A DNA stretch of 36,839 bases from assembly GCA_003567475.1 (NCBI GenBank), contig PWZL01000039.1:1-36839 (forward strand), in the 5' to 3' direction. A program made the translations under genes and the position numbers. Of the stretch, positions 13,557-20,612 are shown one piece after another. The notes beneath the pieces were generated by a model that worked only from the letters and a program-made list of their open reading frames with translations, had not been told where the DNA came from and did no database searches. This DNA is from Gammaproteobacteria bacterium (GTDB lineage: Bacteria; Pseudomonadota; Gammaproteobacteria; Steroidobacterales; PWYM01). Within the stretch, counting starts at the first letter, position 1. The number at the start of each line of letters is the position of its first letter.

Positions 13557-16534
13557 AGCACCGGCACCACCAGCAGTGTCAGCGCGCTGGAGGCGATCAG
13601 CCCGGAGATGATGGCCCAGGCCATCGGCGGCCAGAGTGTCGACTGCGTGAAGGTCAACGGCAGCAGTCCGGCGACAGTGGTGGTCGTCGTCAGCAGGATC
13701 GGTCGCGTACGCCGCACCACCGCCTCGGCGATGGCCTTGGCAGGCAGCATTCCCTCGCGTCGTCTTGCTTCGGCCACGTCCACCATCACGATGGCGTTGT
13801 TGACCACGATACCGACCAGCGCCACCACCCCGAGCAGCGCCATGAAGCCGAAGGGCTGACCGGCGAGCAGCAGCCCGGGGATGACCCCGACTGCTGCCAG
13901 CGGGACGGTCGCCAGGACGATGGCGACGAGACGAAAGGAATTGAACTGCCAGAGCAGGAAGACGAGCAGCAGCAGCAGACCGATGGGCAGGCTGCGGAAC
14001 AGCGCGCTGTTCGCCTGTCCGGCCTCTTCGGCGGCGCCGCCCAGTGCGAGTTCCACGCCCTCTGGCAGGTTCAAGGCCGCGACTCGCGGCATCAACCGGT
14101 CCAGCACCTGCCCATAGGTCACGCCGTCCTCGGTCTCGGCGAGGACCTGGGTCATGCGGCGCAGGTCACGGTGCTCGATGACCGCGGGCTGGTAGGTCAG
14201 CCGTGGCTGGATGAACTGGGTGACCGGCAGCCTATCGCCCTGCGGAGTCAGCAGGGAAAGGCCCGCGAGCGACTCCAGTGCCAGCCGCTCACCCTCGGGG
14301 GTGCGCAGCCGGATCGGCACGGGTTCGCGCCCTGCGCGCCACAGCGAAGTGGTCTCCCCCAGCGTGGCACCGGCGAGCGCGGCGCGGATATCCCCCCTCG
14401 CCAGGCCATGGCGTGCGGCCTCCGCGTCATCGATATCCAGCGCCAGCACCGGCATACCCGTGCCCAGCCGGTGGCGGACGTCGACCGCGCCCGGTGTGGC
14501 CCTGAGTTCGCGCATGATCAGCTCCACTGCCGTCTCAAGCTCGCCCGTGCTGCGGCCATACACCAGGATCTCGACCGGCGCCTCGACGGGTGGCCCCTGG
14601 CCCAGTCGCCGGGGCGTGACCTGCGCATCCGGCAGCAGCGGGGGCGCGACCTCCCGCACGTAGCGCACCAGTTCGGGCAATTCACGGTCACTGGGGGTGG
14701 TCAAGACCAGGCGGGCGCGGTGGGATATCGCGGGGATCTGCATGAGGTTGTAGTAGAAACGCGGGCCGCTGAAGCCGGCGAACACCTGCGTATCAAGCAC
14801 GGCCGGGTGTTCCGCAAGCACCTGTGCCAGCCCACGCGCGGCCAGCGCGGTATGCTCGGTCCGGGTCCCTTCCGGCAGGGTCAGATCGACGACCAGCTGG
14901 TTGCGGTCGGTATCCGGAAAGAAGTCGCGGGGCAGCAGACTGGCCATCGCCAGGCTGAGCACGAGCAGTGCGCAGGCGCACAGCAGGACTGCCCAGGGGT
15001 GGTCGTGACCGACGCGTGCCAGGTGGCTGCCAAACGCGTGGAAACCGCCTTTCGTCGGAGGGGTGCGTGGTTTCAGGAGCGCCGCGCCGACGGAGGGCGT
15101 CACGAACATCGCGTAGAGATAGCTCACCACCAGCACGAACATGATCATGATCGGGACGTCCCGGGTGAAATCCGCGGTATCCCCACGCGCCAGCAGCAGG
15201 GGCGTGAACGCAGCGATGGTGGTGCCGGTCGCCGCTGCGAGCGGTCCAGCCAGTTCCCGAACAGCCCGATCGGCTGCCTCTCTCCGGCTGGCGCCACGGT
15301 CGAGATGCCACTGCAGGTTCTCTGCCATCACGATGGCATTGTCGACCAGCATGCCCAGTGCGATCACCAGGCCGGCGATACCGATCTGGTGCAGCACACC
15401 GCCGCCGGTGGCGAAGACGCCGAGCGCGCTGAGGGTTACCAGCGGCAGGAGGCTGGCGACCAGCAGGCCGAGCCGCAGGCCCATGAAAGCGAACAGCACG
15501 GTGGCGACGATCAGGACGCCCACCAGCAGGGTCCGTCCGAGTTCACGGATACGTCGCTCCACCCACTGCGGCTGAAAAAACACCTCCTCGATCGCCAGCG
15601 GCGCATAGTCCGGGCGAAGTTCTTCCAGCAGCGCGCGCAAGTCTCTGCCAAAACGCACCACATCGAGCCGGTTCTCCGGGATCACCACACCCAGCGCCAC
15701 CGCTGGACGTCCGTTACTCCAGATCCGTTCGGCGGCCGGTTCCGTCGGCACCAGTGCGATATCGGCGATCTCGCTCAACGGGAGCAGCGTACCGGCCGGC
15801 GTGCGGATCGGGGTGGCCGCCAGCTCGTCCAGTGTCGTGTACGGTCCGGTGGGGGAGAGCACCAGGCTTCGGTTGCCGGTGATGAGCAGACCTCCCGGCT
15901 GGGTTCGGTTGGTCGCCTCGATCTGCCGGGCCAGTGTCGCCACGTCCAGACCGACGCTCTCCAGGCGCGCAGCGTCCACGCGCAGCAGCAGCTGTTCGCC
16001 TGGACTGCCCAGCACCTCCACGCGACCGATATCCGGCAGGCGAAACAGGTCTCGGCGCAGCGAACGCGCCGCCTCCAGCAGTTCCAGCAGGTCGTCGCTG
16101 CCGGTGATCGACAGGACGACGCCGTGACTCTCCATCATCCGGTCGTTGATCCGTGCTGTCCCGGCCTCGGCGGGGAAGCGGCGCTCGGCGCGCTGCACGG
16201 CAACCCGGATACGGTCCCAGGCGCTGTCGGTATCGTAGACGTGCTGGTGCATGCTGACGACCAGAAAGCCGACACCGAGCCGCGCCGTGGCCCGAATCTC
16301 ACGCACTTCCTCGACGCTGACCAGTTCCTCTTCCAGGGGTTGGACGATCAGACGCGCGACATCGGCAGGTTCGGCGCCGGGCCACTCGACCAGGATCTGG
16401 CCGTAGCGGTAAGGAAAGAACGGATCTTCCTGGCGGTCCATGGTGAACCAGGCCACCAGCCCGATCCCGGAGACCAGCAACACGGCGGCAAACACCAGCC
16501 GCCGGTAATCCAGCGCGGCGAACACCAGGTTCAT
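13472..16534 (-). CDS. RND efflux pump, AcrB-type inner-membrane subunit
   Basis: A 1,020-residue resistance-nodulation-division transporter that would export hydrophobic or toxic compounds using the proton gradient. It shows the tandem layout of the family: TM1 at residues 13-33, a large periplasmic loop, TM2-6, a linker, TM7, a second loop and TM8-12. The helix-4 motif is GMLVDNAIVMAENL: the first AcrB aspartate (D407) is kept and the second (D408) is Asn. In helix 10 the region of AcrB K940 reads GIVVNNAIVMVD, so Lys is replaced. This combination is common in one AcrB-like subgroup. The ATG overlaps the stop of the adaptor gene as ATGA. No outer-membrane channel gene is present; a TolC encoded elsewhere is likely. 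Confidence 0.95.
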   Translation of the reverse strand: MNLVFAALDYRRLVFAAVLLVSGIGLVAWFTMDRQEDPFFPYRYGQILVEWPGAEPADVARLIVQPLEEELVSVEEVREIRATARLGVGFLVVSMHQHVYDTDSAWDRIRVAVQRAERRFPAEAGTARINDRMMESHGVVLSITGSDDLLELLEAARSLRRDLFRLPDIGRVEVLGSPGEQLLLRVDAARLESVGLDVATLARQIEATNRTQPGGLLITGNRSLVLSPTGPYTTLDELAATPIRTPAGTLLPLSEIADIALVPTEPAAERIWSNGRPAVALGVVIPENRLDVVRFGRDLRALLEELRPDYAPLAIEEVFFQPQWVERRIRELGRTLLVGVLIVATVLFAFMGLRLGLLVASLLPLVTLSALGVFATGGGVLHQIGIAGLVIALGMLVDNAIVMAENLQWHLDRGASRREAADRAVRELAGPLAAATGTTIAAFTPLLLARGDTADFTRDVPIMIMFVLVVSYLYAMFVTPSVGAALLKPRTPPTKGGFHAFGSHLARVGHDHPWAVLLCACALLVLSLAMASLLPRDFFPDTDRNQLVVDLTLPEGTRTEHTALAARGLAQVLAEHPAVLDTQVFAGFSGPRFYYNLMQIPAISHRARLVLTTPSDRELPELVRYVREVAPPLLPDAQVTPRRLGQGPPVEAPVEILVYGRSTGELETAVELIMRELRATPGAVDVRHRLGTGMPVLALDIDDAEAARHGLARGDIRAALAGATLGETTSLWRAGREPVPIRLRTPEGERLALESLAGLSLLTPQGDRLPVTQFIQPRLTYQPAVIEHRDLRRMTQVLAETEDGVTYGQVLDRLMPRVAALNLPEGVELALGGAAEEAGQANSALFRSLPIGLLLLLVFLLWQFNSFRLVAIVLATVPLAAVGVIPGLLLAGQPFGFMALLGVVALVGIVVNNAIVMVDVAEARRREGMLPAKAIAEAVVRRTRPILLTTTTTVAGLLPLTFTQSTLWPPMAWAIISGLIASSALTLLVVPVLYRLLMRSRHSTGSASSDAMATATNPTG

Positions 16535-17631
16535 GGCAGGATCCGCACCGCCTCGCCATCAAGCAGCATCCCGTGTCCGGCAACGATCACCCGGTCGCCC
16601 GGCGTGAGATCCCCGATCACGGCGACATGGCTACCCTGTACCGCACCCACGCGTACGGCAACCCGCTCGGCACGATGGTTATTGACCCGGAAGACCCGGC
16701 TGTTGCCGGTGCCGGGGTCGACGATTGCGGCCAAGGGCACCAGCAGCGCGTTGCCGCGATCCACCTCGATGAAGGCATGGACAGACTCGCCCGGCGCCCA
16801 TGGCGTCTCGGCTGGCAGGGTGACGACAACCGGTAACGTGCGGCCCGGGGAGGCGCCTCCGGCCTCTCGCACGACCGCCTGGACGACCGCGCCGTCGATA
16901 ATGCGCTGCACGCGAACCGGGTGCCCCGGACGCAGACTGGCGGCCCAGGTGGCGGGCAGTTCCAGGCGAAGTTCGAGGTGATCCGGATCGGCGAGATCCA
17001 ACACCGCCTGACCGGTGCTGACGAAATCCCCGGGCTCGACATGGACCTCGGTAATGATCCCGGCGAACGGTGCGCGCAGACTGGCTTCGGCAAGCTGATC
17101 ACGGGCATCGGCCACGGCGGCCTCGGCCCGCGCCAGCCCCTCGAGGGCGCCGTCACGCCGCGACCGCGCCTGCTCGACCTCGCTCTCGGCGACCAGTTGT
17201 CGTTCGGCCAGGCCCTCCAGCCGTTCGACATCGCGCTGCAGTTGTGCGGCCCTCTCGCGCGCCTCACGTTCGGCCGCCTCTGCCGCCAGGACGCCCGGCT
17301 GTAACGCCGGGTTGCGCAGGAGGGCCAGGCGCTCGCCGGCCTCCACCCGCTGGCCAAGACTCACGGGGCGCTCGACCATGATGCCGGCATGCAGGAAAGT
17401 GAGCTGGGCCCGCTGGACGGCGCGCAAGCTACCCGGCAGGCGCAGGCCCTCAGTCGCGGGCGCCTGCTGCACCTCAACGGCTTCCACGGGACGGACGAGC
17501 GCCGAGGCGCTAGAGGCCGGATCGGCCGAGCCCGAAGTGCAGCCGGCCCCGATCAGAGTGGTCAGCACCAGGCCGAGACCCATCAACGCACCAGAGCGCA
17601 GCGGGCGGGGTGACAGGCTGTGTCGATTCAT
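16531..17631 (-). CDS. RND efflux periplasmic adaptor (membrane-fusion protein)
   Basis: A 366-residue periplasmic adaptor linking the RND pump to an outer-membrane channel. The N-terminus is a lipoprotein signal ending LIGAGC. It is followed by the first half of a lipoyl domain (LHAGIMVERPVSLGQRVEAG), a coiled-coil hairpin (about residues 115-180, rich in Glu/Arg/Ala), the second lipoyl half (ASLRAPFAGIITEVHVEPGD), then beta-barrel and membrane-proximal domains. It sits 17 bases after tetR and overlaps the pump gene by four bases, so tetR-adaptor-pump form one operon. Confidence 0.93.
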   Translation of the reverse strand: MNRHSLSPRPLRSGALMGLGLVLTTLIGAGCTSGSADPASSASALVRPVEAVEVQQAPATEGLRLPGSLRAVQRAQLTFLHAGIMVERPVSLGQRVEAGERLALLRNPALQPGVLAAEAAEREARERAAQLQRDVERLEGLAERQLVAESEVEQARSRRDGALEGLARAEAAVADARDQLAEASLRAPFAGIITEVHVEPGDFVSTGQAVLDLADPDHLELRLELPATWAASLRPGHPVRVQRIIDGAVVQAVVREAGGASPGRTLPVVVTLPAETPWAPGESVHAFIEVDRGNALLVPLAAIVDPGTGNSRVFRVNNHRAERVAVRVGAVQGSHVAVIGDLTPGDRVIVAGHGMLLDGEAVRILP

Positions 17632-17648
17632 GGTCGCGGGCTCGGCAG

Positions 17649-18257
17649 TCAGCGTGGGTCGGGCGGGACCAGGCCTGCCATGAAGATTCGCAGGAAGTCC
17701 TCAAGATAGGCCTGGTCATCGCCGATGCCCGGCCACCCCGAGTGATGTGCCTTGGCCGTGAACCACTGGTTACAGGCGTGCACAAACAGGGTGACCACGT
17801 GGGTCGGGTTGACATCGTCGCGGAGCAGGCCGGCCTGTTGGGCCTCATGGATGCGCGCAGCGCCGAGCCGCACCAGTTCGGCATCCATCTCGCTGCAGCC
17901 TTCGTCGGCCTCCAGATGAATCCAGGCCAGCAGGCGTACGACCTCGGGACGCTGCTGCAGGAAACGGAAATACCTCAGCACGGACGTCTCCAGCAGTAAC
18001 GCGTCGGGCGTCTGCCGGGCTTCCAGGGCTTCCCTCTGTTCCTCGGCATAGCGCGAAAAAGCGTGCGCCTTGACTGCGCCCCAGAGTGCCTCCTTGGTGC
18101 CGAAATGATGATGAATCAGGCTCTTGGTGACGCCCGAGCCCTCGGCGATCTGACGCATGGACACGGCCGCGACGCCATGAGCGACGAATAGCGCCAAGGC
18201 CGCATCAAGAATGCGGGCGCGGGTGAGGTCGGGATCTCGGGTCGAGGTGCTTTCCAT
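17649..18257 (-). CDS. TetR family regulator of the RND operon
   Basis: A 202-residue repressor. The N-terminal DNA-binding domain covers about residues 10-60 (RILDAALALFVAHGV, then SMRQIAEGSGVTKSLIHHHF, the helix-turn-helix). The C-terminal helical domain should bind an inducer, probably a substrate of the pump downstream. A -10 box ends eight bases before the ATG and there is no Shine-Dalgarno sequence, suggesting a leaderless message. A dyad overlaps the -35 box, so autoregulation of the whole tetR-adaptor-pump operon is the natural reading. The divergent ABC exporter starts across the same 163-base region and may be co-controlled. Confidence 0.9.
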   Translation of the reverse strand: MESTSTRDPDLTRARILDAALALFVAHGVAAVSMRQIAEGSGVTKSLIHHHFGTKEALWGAVKAHAFSRYAEEQREALEARQTPDALLLETSVLRYFRFLQQRPEVVRLLAWIHLEADEGCSEMDAELVRLGAARIHEAQQAGLLRDDVNPTHVVTLFVHACNQWFTAKAHHSGWPGIGDDQAYLEDFLRIFMAGLVPPDPR

Positions 18258-18265
18258 GGCCAGGC

Positions 18266-18294
18266 AATCTACTATCGACTGGCCGACCGGTCAA
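18266..18294 (-). promoter_or_regulatory. tetR promoter with overlapping dyad operator
   Basis: On the minus strand TTGACC (18294-18289) and TAGATT (18271-18266) are separated by 17 bases. Overlapping the -35 and spacer (18275-18294) is an imperfect inverted repeat, TCGACTGGCC against GACCGGTCAA (seven of ten pairs). It resembles the GACCGGTC-type operators of many TetR repressors of efflux genes. Confidence 0.55.
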
Positions 18295-18364
18295 TATGTC
18301 GCACTGCAATAATCACGTTGCGATGCAGCATGCCCGCCGAGGTGTCCGCCTGCCGCCGTCAGGG

Positions 18365-18394
18365 TGGCCAGCAACCGGCGGCTGGCGTTATCGT
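18365..18394 (+). promoter_or_regulatory. Possible promoter of the 25-aa peptide/ABC exporter genes
   Basis: TGGCCA (18365-18370) and TATCGT (18389-18394) are 18 bases apart, each matching the sigma-70 hexamers at four of six positions. Transcription would begin near 18401, leaving a short leader that contains the GGAG at 18411. Confidence 0.3.
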
Positions 18395-18420
18395 GTGGGC
18401 ACATCTGCGTGGAGACTGTC

Positions 18421-18498
18421 ATGCACTGGAGTCGCCTGTTGGGTATTGCCCTGTTGGCCCTTGCCGCGGTCCTGTTGCTGTTCGGCGGCCGTCGTTGA
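18421..18498 (+). CDS. Small 25-residue membrane peptide
   Basis: A complete 25-codon ORF that is easy to overlook. GGAG lies six bases before its ATG. The peptide is MHWSR, a single hydrophobic Leu/Ala/Val-rich helix of about 16 residues, then GGRR, so it could insert in the inner membrane with a charged end on each side. Its TGA overlaps the ATG of the ABC ATPase gene (TGATG), the usual arrangement for coupled translation by re-initiation. It may be a small subunit or regulator of the exporter, or only a coupling device. I know of no named family. Confidence 0.55.
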   Translation: MHWSRLLGIALLALAAVLLLFGGRR

Positions 18499-19466
18499 TG
18501 CGCACGCCGCGCGTGCGTGCGGACAGCCCGGCGATTCTGGCCCATGGCCTGCGCAAGGCGTTCGGCGCCACGCGCGCTCTGGCTGGTGTCGATCTCGAGG
18601 TCCCGCAGGGCAGTGTGGTCGGCATGCTCGGGCCCAACGGCGCGGGCAAGACCACGACGGTGCGGATTCTTGCCACCCTGCTCGTGCCCGACGCCGGCGA
18701 CGCCTGGGTCGGCGGATTTCACGTGCACCGTGAGGCCCATGCGGTCCGCCAGTTGATCGGCCTCACCGGACAGTACGCGTCGGTGGACGAGCGCCTGACG
18801 GGGCGCGAGAACCTGTTGATGATCGCGAGGCTCCTCGGACAGTCGCGGGCCCAGGCCCGCGCGCGGGCCGACCGGCTGCTCGAGACCTTCAGCCTGGCGC
18901 ATGCGGCCGGGCGCGCGGCCCGCAGCTACTCGGGTGGCATGCGCCGGCGCCTCGATCTCGCCGCCAGCCTGGTCGGTCGGCCACGGATCCTGTTTCTCGA
19001 CGAGCCCACCACGGGGCTTGATCCACGCGCCCGGCTCGAACTGTGGCAGCTGATCCGGGAACTGGTCGCGGAGGGCACCACCGTCCTGCTCACCACCCAG
19101 TACCTGGAGGAAGCCGACGCCCTCGCCGACGAGATTGTGGTGGTCGACCAGGGCCGCGTGATCGCCTCCGGCACCGCCGAGCAGCTGAAGGCGCAGGTCG
19201 GTGCTCGTGCGCTGGTGCTGGTCGCGGCGGACGAGACCGAGGTGGCGGCCCTGCAGGCGCTGTTGCGCGAAATCAGCGAGCGGGAGCCGCAGGTTGAAGG
19301 TCGGCGGCTGTCGGTTCCGGCGGCAGACGCGGCAGTGCTGCGGCAGGTCGTGCGGCGGCTCGATGAGGCCTCGCTCGATGTCGATGAAGTCACCCTGCGC
19401 AGCGCCAGTCTCGACGATGTCTTCCTGGCACTGACCGGGCATGGAGCGGAGACGCCCTTGCCATGA
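18498..19466 (+). CDS. ABC exporter ATP-binding protein, DrrA type
   Basis: A 322-residue ATPase of the daunorubicin-resistance (DrrA) subfamily, which powers export of drugs or lipids with a DrrB-type permease. Motifs: Walker A GPNGAGKT (residues 45-52), Q-loop LTGQYASVDE, signature YSGGMRRRLDLA, Walker B ILFLDEPTTGLDP, and TTQYLEEAD, where Gln replaces the H-loop His as in other DrrA proteins. A C-terminal extension ending SLDDVFLALTGH is typical of the subfamily. I chose the ATG at 18498; the frame is open upstream to 18318, but the extra residues are not conserved in character and the coupled small ORF ends exactly here. It overlaps the permease gene by four bases (ATGA). Confidence 0.92.
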   Translation: MRTPRVRADSPAILAHGLRKAFGATRALAGVDLEVPQGSVVGMLGPNGAGKTTTVRILATLLVPDAGDAWVGGFHVHREAHAVRQLIGLTGQYASVDERLTGRENLLMIARLLGQSRAQARARADRLLETFSLAHAAGRAARSYSGGMRRRLDLAASLVGRPRILFLDEPTTGLDPRARLELWQLIRELVAEGTTVLLTTQYLEEADALADEIVVVDQGRVIASGTAEQLKAQVGARALVLVAADETEVAALQALLREISEREPQVEGRRLSVPAADAAVLRQVVRRLDEASLDVDEVTLRSASLDDVFLALTGHGAETPLP

Positions 19467-20251
19467 GCGCCTCCCGTCCCGGCGTGGTGGCGGGTTTGCG
19501 CCAGACCGCGACGCTGGCCTGGCGCTCGCTGCTGCAGATTCGGCATAACCCGTGGGAACTGGGTGACTTCAGCATCCAGCCGATCCTGTTCCTGCTGCTG
19601 TTCATGTTCGTGTTCGGCGGCGCAATCGCCGGGTCCACCGCCGAGTACCTGCGGTTCATCCTGCCCGGCGTGATCGTCATGAACATGGTGTTCGTGACCG
19701 TCTACGTGGGCTATGGCCTGAATACCGATCTCACCCGGGGGGTGTTTGATCGCTTCCGTGCGATGCCGATCGCCCGCTGGGCCCCGCTGGCAGGGCGCAT
19801 CGTGGCCGATCTGGTCAAGCAGGCCTGGTGTATTCTGCTGCTCATGGCGGTCGGTCTGCTGCTGGGTTTTCGCGTGGAGGCGCCATGGCCCGGTGTGCTG
19901 GCAATGATGCTGCTGGTGCTGACGGTGGCGCTGGCGATGTCGTGGATCATGGTGCTGGTCGGCGTGCTTGCCCGGGACCCGGAACACGTGCAGCTGTTCG
20001 GCTTCACCGCGCTGTTTCCGGTGACCTTCATCAGCAACGTGTTCGTGCCTGTGGACACCATGCCCGACTGGCTGCAGGGCGCCGTCATGCTCAATCCGGT
20101 GTCCTTGCTGGCCGATGCCTCACGCGGTCTGCTGCTCGGCGGTCCGGTGCTGGCGCCGGCACTGGGCGCGCTTGCGTGGGCCGTGCTGCTGACGGCGGTT
20201 TTTGCGCCCCTCTCCGTATGGGCGCTCAACCGACGGCTTGCGCGGGGTTGA
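19463..20251 (+). CDS. ABC exporter permease, DrrB type
   Basis: A 262-residue ABC-2 permease with six membrane segments. A cytoplasmic N-terminus (WRSLLQIRHNPWELGD) precedes TM1 (PILFLLLFMFVFGGAI). TM2 is FILPGVIVMNMVFVTVY, and the coupling segment is GVFDRFRAMPIARWAPLAGR. The remaining helices include the conserved FPVTFISNVFVPVDTMPDWL loop ending the ABC-2 core. It should form a complex with the DrrA-like ATPase, whose gene it overlaps by four bases. The substrate cannot be predicted; placement beside a TetR-RND operon hints at toxic-compound export. Confidence 0.92.
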   Translation: MSASRPGVVAGLRQTATLAWRSLLQIRHNPWELGDFSIQPILFLLLFMFVFGGAIAGSTAEYLRFILPGVIVMNMVFVTVYVGYGLNTDLTRGVFDRFRAMPIARWAPLAGRIVADLVKQAWCILLLMAVGLLLGFRVEAPWPGVLAMMLLVLTVALAMSWIMVLVGVLARDPEHVQLFGFTALFPVTFISNVFVPVDTMPDWLQGAVMLNPVSLLADASRGLLLGGPVLAPALGALAWAVLLTAVFAPLSVWALNRRLARG

Positions 20252-20351
20252 CCCCGGTCATCGGGCCGAAGCGCTAGCCGATGACATCAGCCTGTCACCG
20301 GGCGCACGAATACTAAGGGGTGTCAGCCTGCCAACCTGGAGACACGGCCCA

Positions 20352-20612
20352 ATGATCAGAATCAAGGCGCATCTACATACCGATGAGACGCTGGACGAGA
20401 GTCACCTCCTCGATCTTCGTCGCGTCGTCGAGAGCATCAGCGCCAACCCGGATCACGCGCTGGTCTATGCGCATGAAGGGGACGCTGGCGGGGTGATGGC
20501 GGAATTCGCCGTCGAGGATGCACCGCAGGCCAGCCTGCTCGAGGACATCAGTCGGGCACTCATGAGTGCCGTTCCGGGCGTCTATGACGTCGGTCTGGCC
20601 TTTCGCGAATGA
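20352..20612 (+). CDS. Small acidic protein of unknown function
   Basis: An 86-residue soluble protein with an alternating strand/helix pattern (IRIKAHLHTDE; LLDLRRVVESISANPDHALVYAHEG; MAEFAVEDAPQASLLEDISRALMSAVPGVYDVGLAF). It is acidic and shows strong GC bias at third codon positions, which supports a real gene. GGAG lies ten bases before the ATG at 20352; a longer upstream open frame runs into the ABC permease gene and is not convincing. Nearly the whole gene is antisense to the 3' end of the 5'-nucleotidase frame. I do not recognise a family; the size suggests a small ferredoxin-like alpha/beta domain. Confidence 0.65.
   Translation: MIRIKAHLHTDETLDESHLLDLRRVVESISANPDHALVYAHEGDAGGVMAEFAVEDAPQASLLEDISRALMSAVPGVYDVGLAFRE

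Noticed and set aside
13529-16981. An open frame of 1,150 codons on the plus strand opposite the RND pump and adaptor genes
   Set aside because: Its composition (Gln, His, Arg and Asp-rich, no domain) is that of a mirror of GC-rich coding DNA. The opposite strand encodes recognisable RND and adaptor proteins throughout.
20281-20316. ATGACA/CTGTCA and TACTAA as a promoter for the 86-residue gene
   Set aside because: The spacings (24 or 13 bases) do not suit sigma-70. The gene may be read from the upstream ABC transcript.
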